Assembly (NCBI GenBank): GCA_030699385.1
Contig: JAUYMY010000010.1
Span: 1 to 56,965 of the forward strand
Reading direction: 5' to 3'
DNA: 56,965 nt
Source: Methylobacter sp.
Lineage (GTDB): Bacteria > Pseudomonadota > Gammaproteobacteria > Methylococcales > Methylomonadaceae
In this document: in pieces, positions 1-9,600 of the stretch
How positions within the stretch are numbered: the stretch's first letter is position 1
How the letters are laid out: every line of letters starts with the position of its first letter
Position numbers and translations under genes: made by a program
The notes under the pieces: generated by a model
Told to the model about the DNA's origin: nothing
The model's database searches: none
Seen by the model: only the letters and a program-made list of their open reading frames with translations

Positions 1-1
1 T

Positions 2-76
2 CAGTTTATGGCGTTTGTGTCTCTCTACTCGTGGATCTTCCAGTGAGGAAAAGGCGTCTTGTAAACTTAATGACAT
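2..76 (-). pseudogene. ISAs1-family transposase, N-terminal fragment cut by window edge
   Basis: Reading leftward from an ATG at 76, 25 codons run to the window edge without a stop. The peptide contains LEDPRVERHKRHKL, which resembles the start of ISAs1-family (H-repeat associated) DDE transposases, where a D-P-R motif followed by a basic R-H-K/P-L stretch opens the protein. An AGG with a 6-base spacer precedes the ATG. I cannot say whether the gene is intact, because only the first 25 residues are inside the window. The outer end of the element may lie near 141, where the reverse strand reads CAGGGCAAGCGC. That boundary is inference. Confidence 0.6.
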
Positions 77-160
77 GGGCTACCTACAAAAAGGCCGCTA
101 GTATCGCTGATTTTTAAGTTAATTTATATGCGCTTGCCCTGACGGTTCGCCCGATTACCC

Positions 161-709
161 CTACAACGCCTTAAAATATTCCAGCGCCATAAACAGCGCG
201 GCAATTGAACGCGCTTCGGTACATTCGCCGGTCGCTAACAAGGCATTGATGTTGTTTAATTTCCACGGAATCACTTCGAGCTCTTCCGGCTCGTCGCCTT
301 GCAGTTTTTCGGCATACAAATCCTGGGCGATGATGATTTCGGTCATGTGTTCCAGATAGGACGGCGCGACCGAAAATGAGCTTAAATGATGCAGGCTGTT
401 CGCGCCAAAGCCGACTTCTTCTTTCAGCTCGCGGTTTGCCGCTTCTAAAAATGACTCGCCTGCGTCGGTTTTGCCTTTAGGCAGACCCAATTCATAACGA
501 TGCACACCCGCAGAATATTCCCTGATTAACAACACCGTTTCTGCGTCCAGCATCGGCACAATCAGCACGGCGCCGCCGTTGCCGCTACGCGCTAAGCGCT
601 CGTAATTGCGCAACTGACCATTGCTGAATTCAATCTCCAGCGCTTCAATGCGGAATAAGCGGCTGGTGGCGATGGTGGTTTTGTTTAGGATGATCGGTTT
701 TTCTGCCAT
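161..709 (-). CDS. nudE: Nudix hydrolase, NudE-like ADP-compound pyrophosphatase
   Basis: The 182-residue protein carries a complete Nudix box (GX5EX7REUXEEXGU), seen as GKTDAGE, seven residues, then RELKEEVGF. This binds divalent metal and cleaves nucleoside diphosphates linked to another moiety. Length and the start MAEKPIILNKTTIATSR fit the NudE subgroup, which hydrolyses ADP-ribose, NADH and Ap3A-type substrates in the cytoplasm. It is divergent from the HAD nucleotidase gene at 757, with 47 bases between the starts. The nudE and yrfG genes are also neighbours in enterobacteria, which supports both names. Substrate choice within the Nudix family cannot be read from sequence alone. Confidence 0.85.
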   Translation of the reverse strand: MAEKPIILNKTTIATSRLFRIEALEIEFSNGQLRNYERLARSGNGGAVLIVPMLDAETVLLIREYSAGVHRYELGLPKGKTDAGESFLEAANRELKEEVGFGANSLHHLSSFSVAPSYLEHMTEIIIAQDLYAEKLQGDEPEELEVIPWKLNNINALLATGECTEARSIAALFMALEYFKAL

Positions 710-756
710 TGTGCTATTTTATGCGCTATTTTTTTTGGCAAATATAACGCACTCTG

Positions 757-1413
757 ATGATAGATTGGAACAAGATTGACACTGTTTTATTGGATATGGA
801 CGGAACGCTGCTGGATTTGAATTTTGACAATCATTTCTGGAAGGAGTTTGTGCCGCTAAAATTCGCCGAAAAACAGGACTTGTCGCTGGAGGCGGCAAAG
901 TTGCAGTTGCAGCCGCGTTTTAAAAGTATGGAAGGCAAATTGGAATGGTATTGCCTGGATTATTGGAGCGAGGTGCTAGCGCTGGATATTGCCGGTTTAA
1001 AAGCGGAACTTTCCGGCTTGATTGCGGTGTTGCCGCATGTTACCGAGTTTTTGGAACGCGCCCATCAATCGCCGAAAAAGCTGTATTTAGTGACCAATGC
1101 GCATCGCGGCAGTTTGGGGCTGAAAATGGAAAAAACCTGTTTGCAGGTATTTTTCGATGCCATTATCAGCTCGCATGACTTGGGTTTTCCAAAAGAACAG
1201 GCCGATTTTTGGCGCTTGCTGCAACAGCAAATTCCGTTTGCCAAGCAATCGACGCTGTTAATTGATGACAGTCTGGCAGTGTTGGATGCGGCGCGGCAGT
1301 TTGGTATCGCGCATTTAATCTCGGTCAGCAAGCCCGACAGCCAACTGCCGAAAAAAAACATCACCGCTTATCCGGCTATTGAGGATTTTAGGGAGTTAAT
1401 GGCCGGACTTTAG
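757..1413 (+). CDS. yrfG: HAD-family GMP/IMP nucleotidase (YrfG-like)
   Basis: A 218-residue HAD-superfamily phosphatase. Motif I is DMDGTLLDL near residues 13-21, with the nucleophile Asp and general-acid Asp. Motif II is the TNAHRGSL stretch near 112. Motif III includes LLIDDSLAVL near 169, with the paired Asp that bind magnesium. The YrfG subgroup dephosphorylates GMP and IMP in purine turnover. The neighbouring nudE-like gene on the opposite strand is the same partner seen in enterobacteria. The gene converges with yggS, with only 18 bases between the two stops. Confidence 0.85.
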   Translation: MIDWNKIDTVLLDMDGTLLDLNFDNHFWKEFVPLKFAEKQDLSLEAAKLQLQPRFKSMEGKLEWYCLDYWSEVLALDIAGLKAELSGLIAVLPHVTEFLERAHQSPKKLYLVTNAHRGSLGLKMEKTCLQVFFDAIISSHDLGFPKEQADFWRLLQQQIPFAKQSTLLIDDSLAVLDAARQFGIAHLISVSKPDSQLPKKNITAYPAIEDFRELMAGL

Positions 1414-1431
1414 CGTTGCCGCCGTGATGAC

Positions 1432-2106
1432 TTAGCGCTCACCAAATAGCGCTGTGCCGATTCTGACGATAGTCGAACCTTCGGCTATCGCCGCCTCTAA
1501 ATCACCGGTCATGCCGAACGAGAAGGTATCCAGCCCGACTTGCCCCAATTGTGCCACCGCCTGATACAGTTTTTTATAAGGCTGGCGCTGTTGCTCAATA
1601 TCGTGTTGCGGCGCCGGAATGGCCATCACGCCGCGCAGCCTCAAATTGGGCAGTTTGGCGATTTGCTCGCACAGTTGCGGCAATTCGTCCAGGCTAATGC
1701 CGGACTTGCTGGCTTCCTCGCTGATATTGACCTGCAGACAAATGTTGAGCGGCGGCAAATGGGGTGGGCGTTGTGCGCTCAGGCGTTGAGCTATCTTTAA
1801 GCTGTCGACGCTGTGTACCCAGGCAAAATGCGTCGCCAGCGCCTTGGTTTTATTGGATTGAATCGGGCCGATAAAATGCCAGCTAATGTCGTAGCTGCCC
1901 AGTTCCTGCTGTTTTTTCAAGGCTTCCTGCAAATAATTTTCGCCAAAATGGCGCTGTCCGGCTTGATAAGCGGCGGCAATGTCTTCGGCCGGTTTGGTTT
2001 TGCTGACCGCCAATAACAACACCGAGCCGGGTTGACGGTTGTAGGCCCGTTCGCCTGCGCGGATTTGTGTGAGGATGTGTTTGAGTCTTTGCGCGATGGA
2101 ATTCAT
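1432..2106 (-). CDS. yggS: YggS family pyridoxal-phosphate homeostasis protein
   Basis: A 224-residue PLP-binding protein of the YggS/PROSC family, with an alanine-racemase-like single barrel. The PLP lysine is in LLAVSKTKP near residue 36. Other family signatures present are FGENYLQEA, WHFIGPIQSNK and the C-terminal GMTGDLEAAIAEGST. These proteins buffer free PLP and affect amino-acid and vitamin B6 balance without a known catalytic activity. The gene is divergent from pilT; yggS next to pilT is a very common gammaproteobacterial arrangement. Length is normal for the family. Confidence 0.93.
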   Translation of the reverse strand: MNSIAQRLKHILTQIRAGERAYNRQPGSVLLLAVSKTKPAEDIAAAYQAGQRHFGENYLQEALKKQQELGSYDISWHFIGPIQSNKTKALATHFAWVHSVDSLKIAQRLSAQRPPHLPPLNICLQVNISEEASKSGISLDELPQLCEQIAKLPNLRLRGVMAIPAPQHDIEQQRQPYKKLYQAVAQLGQVGLDTFSFGMTGDLEAAIAEGSTIVRIGTALFGER

Positions 2107-2236
2107 GGGTTGCCCGCTGCCGTGAAAGGGGTGGATTTGTTAAGCCGCTCTACAATTAACACCATGCCCATTCAAAAAAACAACAACATGAGCTATGGTA
2201 TAAGAGCAATTTTACTTTTTTCTTCAAGAGGGTGTT

Positions 2237-3274
2237 ATGGATATTGCCGAATTACTGGCTTTTTCAGCTAAAAACAACGCGTCGGATTTACATTTATCAG
2301 CGGGATTGCCGCCCATGATCAGGGTTGATGGCGATATTCGCCGCATCAACATTCCCTCCCTAGAGCATAAGGAAGTGCATGCGTTGATTTACGATATTAT
2401 GAACGACAAACAGCGCCGCGATTATGAGGAGTTTTTGGAAACCGATTTCTCCTTTGAGTTGCCCGGTGTTGCCCGCTTCCGGGTTAACGCGTTTAATCAG
2501 GAACGCGGTGCTGCGGCGGTATTCAGAACCATTCCTTCGGTCATCATGAGCCTGCAAGACTTAAAGGCGCCGAAGTTTTTTGAGGAACTTTGTCAAAAAC
2601 CGCGCGGCCTCGTGCTGGTAACCGGGCCGACCGGTTCCGGCAAATCGACTACGTTGGCGGCAATGATCAACCATATTAACTGCAACGATTACGCGCACAT
2701 ACTGACCGTGGAAGACCCTATCGAGTTTGTCCATGAGAGCCAAAAGTCATTGATTAACCAGCGGGAAGTGCATCGCGACACCCACGGTTTTACCGAAGCG
2801 TTGCGTTCAGCCTTGCGGGAAGATCCCGATATTATTCTGGTCGGTGAAATGCGCGATCTGGAAACTATCCGGCTGGCAATGACCGCAGCGGAAACCGGTC
2901 ACCTTGTTTTCGGCACCTTGCATACCACCTCGGCGGCGAAAACCATCGACCGTATTATCGACGTTTTCCCAGCCGCCGAAAAAGACATGATCCGGGCGAT
3001 GTTGTCGGAATCATTGCAGGCGGTTATTTCGCAAACCCTGCTGAAAAAAATCGGCGGCGGGCGTGTTGCCGCGCATGAAATCATGGTCGGCACCGCCGCA
3101 ATCAGGAACTTGATTCGTGAAGCGAAGGTCGCACAAATGTATTCCGCGATTCAAACCGGACGGAAAGACGGTATGCAAACGCTGGATCAAAATATGAAAG
3201 AACTGGTGGATAAAGGCCTGATTACCGCCAAAATGGCTATGGATAAGGCCGTTAACAAGGATATGTTCCGTTAG
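2237..3274 (+). CDS. pilT: Type IV pilus retraction ATPase PilT
   Basis: A 345-residue secretion ATPase that depolymerises type IV pili from the inner-membrane base, driving twitching motility and DNA uptake. Walker A is GPTGSGKST at residues 130-138, the Walker B region is ILVGEMRD around 200-207, and the His box lies at 221-230 (GHLVFGTLHT). The C-terminal AIRNLIRE motif at 288-295 is specific to retraction ATPases and separates PilT from PilB. A ribosome site AGAGGG sits 4 bases before the ATG. pilU follows after 10 bases, so the two are co-transcribed. Confidence 0.97.
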   Translation: MDIAELLAFSAKNNASDLHLSAGLPPMIRVDGDIRRINIPSLEHKEVHALIYDIMNDKQRRDYEEFLETDFSFELPGVARFRVNAFNQERGAAAVFRTIPSVIMSLQDLKAPKFFEELCQKPRGLVLVTGPTGSGKSTTLAAMINHINCNDYAHILTVEDPIEFVHESQKSLINQREVHRDTHGFTEALRSALREDPDIILVGEMRDLETIRLAMTAAETGHLVFGTLHTTSAAKTIDRIIDVFPAAEKDMIRAMLSESLQAVISQTLLKKIGGGRVAAHEIMVGTAAIRNLIREAKVAQMYSAIQTGRKDGMQTLDQNMKELVDKGLITAKMAMDKAVNKDMFR

Positions 3275-3284
3275 GGGCGCCGCT

Positions 3285-4400
3285 ATGGATTTTAAAGCCT
3301 TACTTGCCTTAATGGTGCAGAAAAAAGCCTCCGATTTATTCATCACCGCCGGCAGAGCGCCGACCATTAAGGTCGACGGCAAACTGGTTGAAGTCTCGAA
3401 AACGCCGCTGAACCCGGAACAGGCGCTGATGTTGATACAGGGCATTATGAACCAGCGCCAGCGGGACGAGTTTGAAAATACCAAGGAATGCCAGTTTGCT
3501 ATCAGCGTGCCCAATTTGGCGCGTTTCCGGGTCAGCGCTTTCACCCAGCGCGATTCTGCCGGCATGGTGTTGCGCCGCATTGAGAGCGACATACCGGATT
3601 CGGAAGATTTGCATTTGCCGCCGATATTAAAAAACTTGATCATGGAAAAACGCGGCCTAGTGCTGTTTGTCGGCGCCACCGGCACCGGCAAATCAACCTC
3701 GCTGGCGTCCTTGATCAAATACCGCAACCAAAACAGCAGCGGTCATATCATCACCATTGAAGACCCGATGGAGTTCGAGCACCAGCATTTAGGCTGTATC
3801 GTCACTCAACGCGAAGTCGGGGTCGATACCGAATCCTACGAAGTCGCGCTAAAAAACACCCTGCGCCAAGCACCGGACGTGATACTGATTGGCGAAATCA
3901 GGTCGCGGGAAACCATGCAGAATGCGATTACTTTCGCCGAAACCGGGCATTTATGCCTGTCCACGCTACACGCCAACAATGCCAATCAGGCGCTCGACCG
4001 GATTTTGCATTTTTTCCCGGATGAAATGCACAGCCAGTTGTTCATGGATTTGTCGCTGAATTTGCGCGGCATTGTTGCCCAGCAGTTGATCAAACGAGCC
4101 GACGGCAAAGGCCGTTACCCAGCGATTGAAATATTGATTAACACACCGCTCGCCAAGGATTACATCCGCAAAGGCGAGATTAACAAGCTCAAGGAATTGA
4201 TGAAAGATTCCAGAGAGCAAGGGATGCAGACCTTTGACCAATCGCTGTACGATTTATATACCGCCGGCACCATCAGCTACGAAGATGCGCTTAATTCCGC
4301 CGACTCCAGAAATGAAGTTCGCCTGATGATAAAACTGGGCTCTGAAAGCGCGGGCAATTTTGGCAACAACGACATGATGTTATCGGAAACCGATGATTAG
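3285..4400 (+). CDS. pilU: PilT/PilU family type IV pilus ATPase PilU
   Basis: A 371-residue paralogue of PilT. Walker A is GATGTGKST at residues 130-138, with ILIGEIRS as the Walker B region and a His box (GHLCLSTLHA) downstream. It lacks the exact AIRNLIRE retraction motif of PilT and has a longer, acidic C-terminus, both usual for PilU. PilU works with PilT as an accessory retraction motor that adds force. It lies directly behind pilT in the same orientation, the standard order. Confidence 0.95.
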   Translation: MDFKALLALMVQKKASDLFITAGRAPTIKVDGKLVEVSKTPLNPEQALMLIQGIMNQRQRDEFENTKECQFAISVPNLARFRVSAFTQRDSAGMVLRRIESDIPDSEDLHLPPILKNLIMEKRGLVLFVGATGTGKSTSLASLIKYRNQNSSGHIITIEDPMEFEHQHLGCIVTQREVGVDTESYEVALKNTLRQAPDVILIGEIRSRETMQNAITFAETGHLCLSTLHANNANQALDRILHFFPDEMHSQLFMDLSLNLRGIVAQQLIKRADGKGRYPAIEILINTPLAKDYIRKGEINKLKELMKDSREQGMQTFDQSLYDLYTAGTISYEDALNSADSRNEVRLMIKLGSESAGNFGNNDMMLSETDD

Positions 4401-4449
4401 GCGGTTGCCGAGAAAGAATATCCGCTGATGAGGGCGTGGTCTGCAGGAA

Positions 4450-4487
4450 AAATAAAGTCCACGAAAATCACAAAAATCACGAAAAAA
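4450..4487. repeat. Dispersed 'TCCACGAAAA..CACGAAAA' repeat, copy 1
   Basis: This stretch begins AATAAAGTCCACG and continues with two further CACRAAAA blocks. The same opening and spaced CACGAAA blocks recur at 30424-30495 and, as a near-perfect inverted repeat, at 49297-49354. All three copies are intergenic and follow the 3' end of an operon. The role is unknown; a transcription-end or small mobile palindrome function is inference. Confidence 0.6.
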
Positions 4488-4521
4488 ATGTATCGTCCCA
4501 ACGCTCATTGTTTATACATAA

Positions 4522-4590
4522 GTTGTGGGAGCGGCCACCTGGCCGCGAACAGCACACGATTGTTCGCGGCCAGGTGGCGGCTCCCACAAA
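4522..4590. repeat. Large intergenic palindrome (30-bp arms, 9-base loop)
   Basis: The left arm 4522-4551 and right arm 4561-4590 are reverse complements at 28 of 30 positions, around a 9-base loop. The arm core is GGCCACCTGGCCGCGAACA. The outer part, TTGTGGGAGC, resembles a shorter hairpin GTTGTGGGCGTCGCTCCC near 6612. The palindrome lies in the gap between the convergent pilU and mtnC genes. It resembles REP-type extragenic palindromes. No gene was found in 4401-4693. Confidence 0.75.
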
Positions 4591-4693
4591 TTTTATCCAT
4601 TTTCACCCGCTTCCAGCCCACTAAAATGGTGAACCGGCACGTGGTGAAAACACTTATGTATAATGATGAGCGCTCCAACGTCGGAACGATATA

Positions 4694-5374
4694 TTATTGG
4701 TCTACGCTGATTTCATCGAAGCTGCTCACTTGCTGATGTTCGGCCCTCGGATCTGGGGCGCTATCCCTGGTCAGCCAGATGGTTTGAAAACCGGCGGCTT
4801 TGGCCGCATCCAGTTCTTCTTTAATATCCGATAAAAACAGCAGCTGATGTGCCGGTAGCGCCAGTTGGGCGGCAATATTGTCGTATGATTGCGCTTCTTT
4901 TTTGCCACCGATATGGGTGTCGAAATAGCCGGAAAATAGCGGGGTCAAGTCGCCGTATTCGGTGTGCGCGAACAGCAGTTTTTGCGCATAAACCGAGCCG
5001 GAAGAATAGATGTACAAATCCAGTCCTGCGGCCTTCCAAGCCTTTAGTTTTTCGGCGGCATCGGTGTACAAATGGCCTTTAAAATCGCCCTGCCGGTAGC
5101 CGGCTTCCCAAATCAGGCCTTGCAGCGATTTTAACGGCGTGGCTTTTTTGTCTTCGTCTATCCACTGGTTCAGCTGGGCAATGATGTGCTCGGTAGACAA
5201 TTCTGAGCTGACTTCTTTACAAACATCGTCCAGCAACGTTTTAACCGGCAATTCCTGTTCATGGCTACGCACATAATCAGCCAAGTTAGCGCGGGCGTAG
5301 GGAAACAGCACGTCCTTAACGAATAAAATCGATGAGGTGGTGCCTTCAATGTCGGTGATGATGGCTTTAATCAT
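4694..5374 (-). CDS. mtnC: Enolase-phosphatase MtnC (methionine salvage)
   Basis: A 226-residue HAD-family protein with the E1 enolase-phosphatase signature: DIEGTTSS with Asp8 and Glu10 in place of the usual DxD, SSGS at 124-127, and LSDIKEELDA with Asp183. It converts 2,3-diketo-5-methylthiopentyl-1-phosphate to the acireductone in the methylthioadenosine cycle. Its start overlaps the mtnD stop by 4 bases, so it is translationally coupled as the last gene of mtnB-mtnD-mtnC. Length is normal. Confidence 0.95.
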   Translation of the reverse strand: MIKAIITDIEGTTSSILFVKDVLFPYARANLADYVRSHEQELPVKTLLDDVCKEVSSELSTEHIIAQLNQWIDEDKKATPLKSLQGLIWEAGYRQGDFKGHLYTDAAEKLKAWKAAGLDLYIYSSGSVYAQKLLFAHTEYGDLTPLFSGYFDTHIGGKKEAQSYDNIAAQLALPAHQLLFLSDIKEELDAAKAAGFQTIWLTRDSAPDPRAEHQQVSSFDEISVDQ

Positions 5375-5931
5375 GATAATGCGGTCACGTATTGGTCGAG
5401 TGTCGGGAAGGCTTGGGCGATGTCGCTGCCGCTAAAGTCGGCAACCCAACCATCCGGCGTGGTGAATAAACGGATACATTTAAACTGCGGATTTTCGCCC
5501 ATATCGAACCAGTGCGTAGTGTTGGCCGGAACGCTGATCAGGTCGCCTTGCTCGCACAGCACGGCATAGACCTTATTTCCAACATGCAGGTAAAACAGGC
5601 CGCGCCCTTCGATGAAAAAGCGCACTTCAAAATCGGCGTGGGTGTGTTCGGCCAGAAATTTCTGCCGGAACGCGGCCTTGTCAGGATGATCGGGATTGAG
5701 GCTGATCACGTCAACCGACTGAAATTGATATTGCTGTTTCAGGCGGTCTATGGAATCGCTGTAAGCGGCCAGCACCGCAGTCTGGTCGGCATCGGCGGCC
5801 AGTTCGCAGTTGGCGCTCCAGCGTTCAAACTGTACGCCGATGGCACTCAACTGGTTTTGGATGGCAGCAAATTCGGTGCGGGTGTCGCCTTGTCCGGGCT
5901 GCTGTTCGGGGTAAATGGTTAATGCGCTCAT
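5371..5931 (-). CDS. mtnD: Acireductone dioxygenase MtnD
   Basis: A 186-residue cupin. The metal ligands fall at His96, His98, Glu102 and His140, which are the positions described for the Klebsiella enzyme. The stretch is EHTHADFEVRFFIEG, then TTHWFDMG. It oxidises the acireductone either to the methionine precursor 2-keto-4-methylthiobutyrate (iron form) or off-pathway to methylthiopropionate and CO (nickel form); sequence does not tell which. It overlaps mtnB and mtnC by 4 bases on each side. Confidence 0.96.
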   Translation of the reverse strand: MSALTIYPEQQPGQGDTRTEFAAIQNQLSAIGVQFERWSANCELAADADQTAVLAAYSDSIDRLKQQYQFQSVDVISLNPDHPDKAAFRQKFLAEHTHADFEVRFFIEGRGLFYLHVGNKVYAVLCEQGDLISVPANTTHWFDMGENPQFKCIRLFTTPDGWVADFSGSDIAQAFPTLDQYVTALS

Positions 5932-6548
5932 GGTTTTTTGGCTCCGTGTAAACGTAACTCACAATCGAATAAAAATTCCAGCGCCTCAAGATGGCGCAAG
6001 GTGTCCGATACCGAACTGCCCCAGGTGTACAGCCCGTGTCCGGCAATGATGTAGCCATAAATGGCACCGTGCTTGTCCATATACCGCTCCACCTGTTCGG
6101 CCAGACGCGGGATATTTTGGTCGTTGGCAAAAATCGGGATGACTACCCGGCTTTCGTGGCTGTCAATGCCGGACAGCGCTTTTAACAGCTCATAATCTTC
6201 CAGCACGATGTCGGATTTAAACAGCCGCGAGATTAAGGTGGCGTTAATGGAATGCGGATGCAGCACCGATTGGACAGCGGGAAAGCGCTGGTACAGCGCG
6301 GTATGCAGCCGAGTTTCTGCCGATGGCTTCTTGCCGTCAAGCGAGTTGGCATCGCTATCGATCAGCATGATGTCGGCCAGTTCTAAGCGCCCTTTGTGCT
6401 TGCCGGAAACGGTGATGGCGATGTTGCCGTCCGGCAGCCGTGCGGAAAAATTGCCGCTGGTGGCCGGCACCCAACCTTTGCTGTCGATAAATCGGCCGGC
6501 CTCAATCAACTGCTCAGCCAGGATGAAAAAGTCTTCGGTATAGGTCAT
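5928..6548 (-). CDS. mtnB: Methylthioribulose-1-phosphate dehydratase MtnB
   Basis: A 206-residue class II aldolase-fold enzyme. Zinc ligands are His97 and His99 in LHPHS and His171 in AGHGLYTWG. It dehydrates 5-methylthioribulose-1-phosphate to the diketo compound used by MtnC. It is the first gene of the overlapping mtnB-mtnD-mtnC operon. The isomerase MtnA and the MTA phosphorylase or nucleosidase needed upstream are not in the window. No SAM-riboswitch-like structure is evident in the 87 bases before it. Confidence 0.94.
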   Translation of the reverse strand: MTYTEDFFILAEQLIEAGRFIDSKGWVPATSGNFSARLPDGNIAITVSGKHKGRLELADIMLIDSDANSLDGKKPSAETRLHTALYQRFPAVQSVLHPHSINATLISRLFKSDIVLEDYELLKALSGIDSHESRVVIPIFANDQNIPRLAEQVERYMDKHGAIYGYIIAGHGLYTWGSSVSDTLRHLEALEFLFDCELRLHGAKKP

Positions 6549-6635
6549 GTCGGGGATTTAAATAATGGAATATTGGGCGAATTGTATCGTTTCCATGCTC
6601 ATTTTTATACAGGTTGTGGGCGTCGCTCCCATAAC

Positions 6636-9600
6636 TTAATTTGGCCTCGTCCATTCGGCGGGTGCCTGCCACTGCTTGATCCAGACCGGGAAGTCTGAGG
6701 CCGGCATCGGTTTGGCGATGCCGTAGCCTTGGGCTTGATAGCAACCCATTTGCAACAGGGCAATGCCGTGCGCTATTGATTCGACGCCTTCGGCAATGAC
6801 TTCACGCCGGAATGATTCGGCCAAACCGATAACCCCCTGCACGATAGCCAAATCATCCTCGTCGTCCAGCATGTCGCGGACGAAAGTGAGGTCAATTTTT
6901 AGCGTTTCTACCGGTAGATGCCTGAGGTAGCTGAGCGAAGAATAGCCGGTGCCAAAGTCATCTAGGGCAAACTGCACCCCCAGCGCTTGGCAGTCTTTAA
7001 TTACCTGCGAGGTCAGCGACAAATCGGATAGCGCTTCGGTTTCCAATATTTCCAGTTGAAAATAAGCCGGTTTGGCGGCCGGATGACGCTCGAAGGCGTA
7101 ATAAAGTTGCAGCACAAAATCCTCGGCTTGCAACGAGCGGGCCGAGACGTTGACGCTGATTTGGATTTGCAGACCTGAGCCCTGCCACACTTCAATGTGT
7201 TGCAATGCCTTGTCGATAACCCAGCTGTCGAGTTTGACCGCAAATTCATTGTTCTCAATCAGCGGTAAAAATTCGCGCGGCATGACCAGGCCGCGTTCAG
7301 GATGGCGCCAGCGTATCAAGGCTTCCGCGCCGAACACCACGCCTTGCTGCATGTCGACTTTGGGCTGGAAGAACAGTTCAAACTCTTCATTGTTTAGCGC
7401 CAGTTCAATACGGTTTAACGCCTCACGGTGGGCATGGAGTTGGCGATCCAGCTTTGAATCATAGATTTGAAAACAGTTTTTGCCGGATTGCTTGGCCTGA
7501 TACATGGCCTGATCGGCATGGCGCAACAGGGTGTCGGGGTCGGTATCATCTTCGGGAAAAATGCTGATGCCGATACTGGCTGATACTGAAATCGCCTGAT
7601 TTTTCAACATGACAGGTTTGCTGATGACTTCCAGCAGACGATGCAAGGTCGTCTCGCAATCTTCAACCCGTTCCAGTCCCAGCAACAAAAACACAAATTC
7701 ATCGCCGCCTAAGCGGGCTAAGGTATCCGCTTCGCGCAGCGTATGTTGAATGCGCAGGGCAATTTCTATCAGCAGTTGATCACCCGCTTCATGGCCGAAT
7801 TTATCGTTAACCGGTTTAAAACCGTCCAGATCAAGATAACCTACCGCCATTAAACAATGGTCGCGCCGGGTTTGGGCAAAAGCCAAATGCATACGGTCTG
7901 CCAACAGAATACGGTTGGGTACGCCGGTGAGCGGGTCATAATGGGCAATGCGTTCTAGCTTAAGCTCATGCTCTTTAAGCTGGGTAATATCGGAAGATGT
8001 GCTGATGTAATGAGTAATTTCACCCCGTTTATCGGCAACTGCCGCCATAGTGAGCCACTCGGCAAACAGTGCGCCGCCTTGTTTACGGCTCCAAACCTCA
8101 CCGCTCCAGTAGCCCTGTTCGGCGACTGTATGCCAGATGGTTTCGTAGAAAGCCGCCTCGTGCAGCCCAGACTTAAGCATCTCATCGGGCTGTTGACCCA
8201 AGGCTTGGTCGTGTGAATAGCCGGTGATACGGGTGAACGCCGGATTGGTGTCAATAATAGCGCGCTGGGCATCGCAAATCAGGATACATTCCTGAGCGCT
8301 GGCAAAAACGCTGGCCGCCATGCGCTGGTCTTGTTCGACTTTTTTTCGGTAGCTGATTTCGCGCCGTAAACGCATATTCCAGAACGCAATCAGCGAAAAC
8401 AGCAACAATGCGGCGGCGGCATACAACAGCACGGTTTCGGTTTTTACCCCGGTTTCATGTTTCAAGCTCATCCAGCGATTTTGTATCGCGTTTTTTTCAG
8501 TAGCAGAAATAGAGCCCAGCACTTTATCAAGCAAGCTTGCCAGTTCAGGATTAGCCTTGATGACAGCCATACGGTGGCTACTTTTATAAGGCGTATTCCC
8601 GGAAAAACTGAGGTTAAGCATACCCTCCTGTTTAATCGTATAGTTTGCCGAAGCGGCGTCGCCGACATAGGCATCCGCTTTGTTGCGACTAACCAGGGTC
8701 AAGGCTTCATGGACATTGTTAGCCGGCACCAGCTGTATTTCAGGATGGTCATGCTTCAGCAGTTCGCCCATGAAATAGCCTTTTTCCACAGTCACCCGCT
8801 TGCCGGCCAAACGTTCCAGCGTACTAATAAAACCGCTGTTGTTGTCACTGATGATGATGGCGGGAGTCTGCAAATAGGCTTCGGTAAACAGTAAATAGTG
8901 CTCACGTTCGGGCGTTTTGTTGGCATTGACCAGCATATCCAACTCGCCGCGTTGCGCCATTTCCAGCGTTTGTGCCCAAGATTGAGTCTTGAGAATGTCC
9001 AGCTTTACGCCCAGGCGCTGTCCGACCTGGGCGAGATAATCCGCACTCAGGCCGACATAATGACCGTTGCTGTCAATCCATTCGTAGGGCGCAAAATCCC
9101 GGTCTATGCCCACGCGAATAACCGGATGCGCTTTTAGCCACGCTATTTCAGCCGGGGTAAAATGCAGCGTGTCCGAAGTTGCTTGCCCGTAAATAAAACC
9201 CTCCAGGCGCTCGGTGGAAGTAATCAAACCCAGCTGCTGATAGGTATCGGCAATACGTTGAAAGCGTTTGATGTCGGAATGACCGATAGGCACGGCTTCC
9301 GGTGCAATCATTTTGACCGTTTCCTGGGCTTCAAAGTGCAAATGCTCGGCAGAAAGCCGCTGATCGGCATTGTATTTGTTCAGAATAAGCTGTATCAGTT
9401 CTTCCTGATGTTTGAGCGCATAGTCCCAGCCTTTCAGCGAGGCGCGCAAAAAGCGCTGGACACGGTCGGGATGCCGACTGATTTCCTGCTCGGTGGTGAA
9501 CAGGTTGTCGCTCAAAAAATCGATGCCATAACTGCGCGGGTCGATAATGTTGATGTCGACGCCTTTTTTCTTGAAATAATCCACTTGATCGGTGAGATAA

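Noticed and set aside
4428..4736. Open frame of 102 codons between pilU and mtnC
   Set aside because: It runs through the dispersed repeat and the large palindrome and overlaps mtnC; no family resemblance or ribosome site.
6549..6635. SAM riboswitch before mtnB
   Set aside because: Only 87 bases are available, and no kink-turn or SAM-type conserved core is visible; just a small GTGGGCG hairpin.
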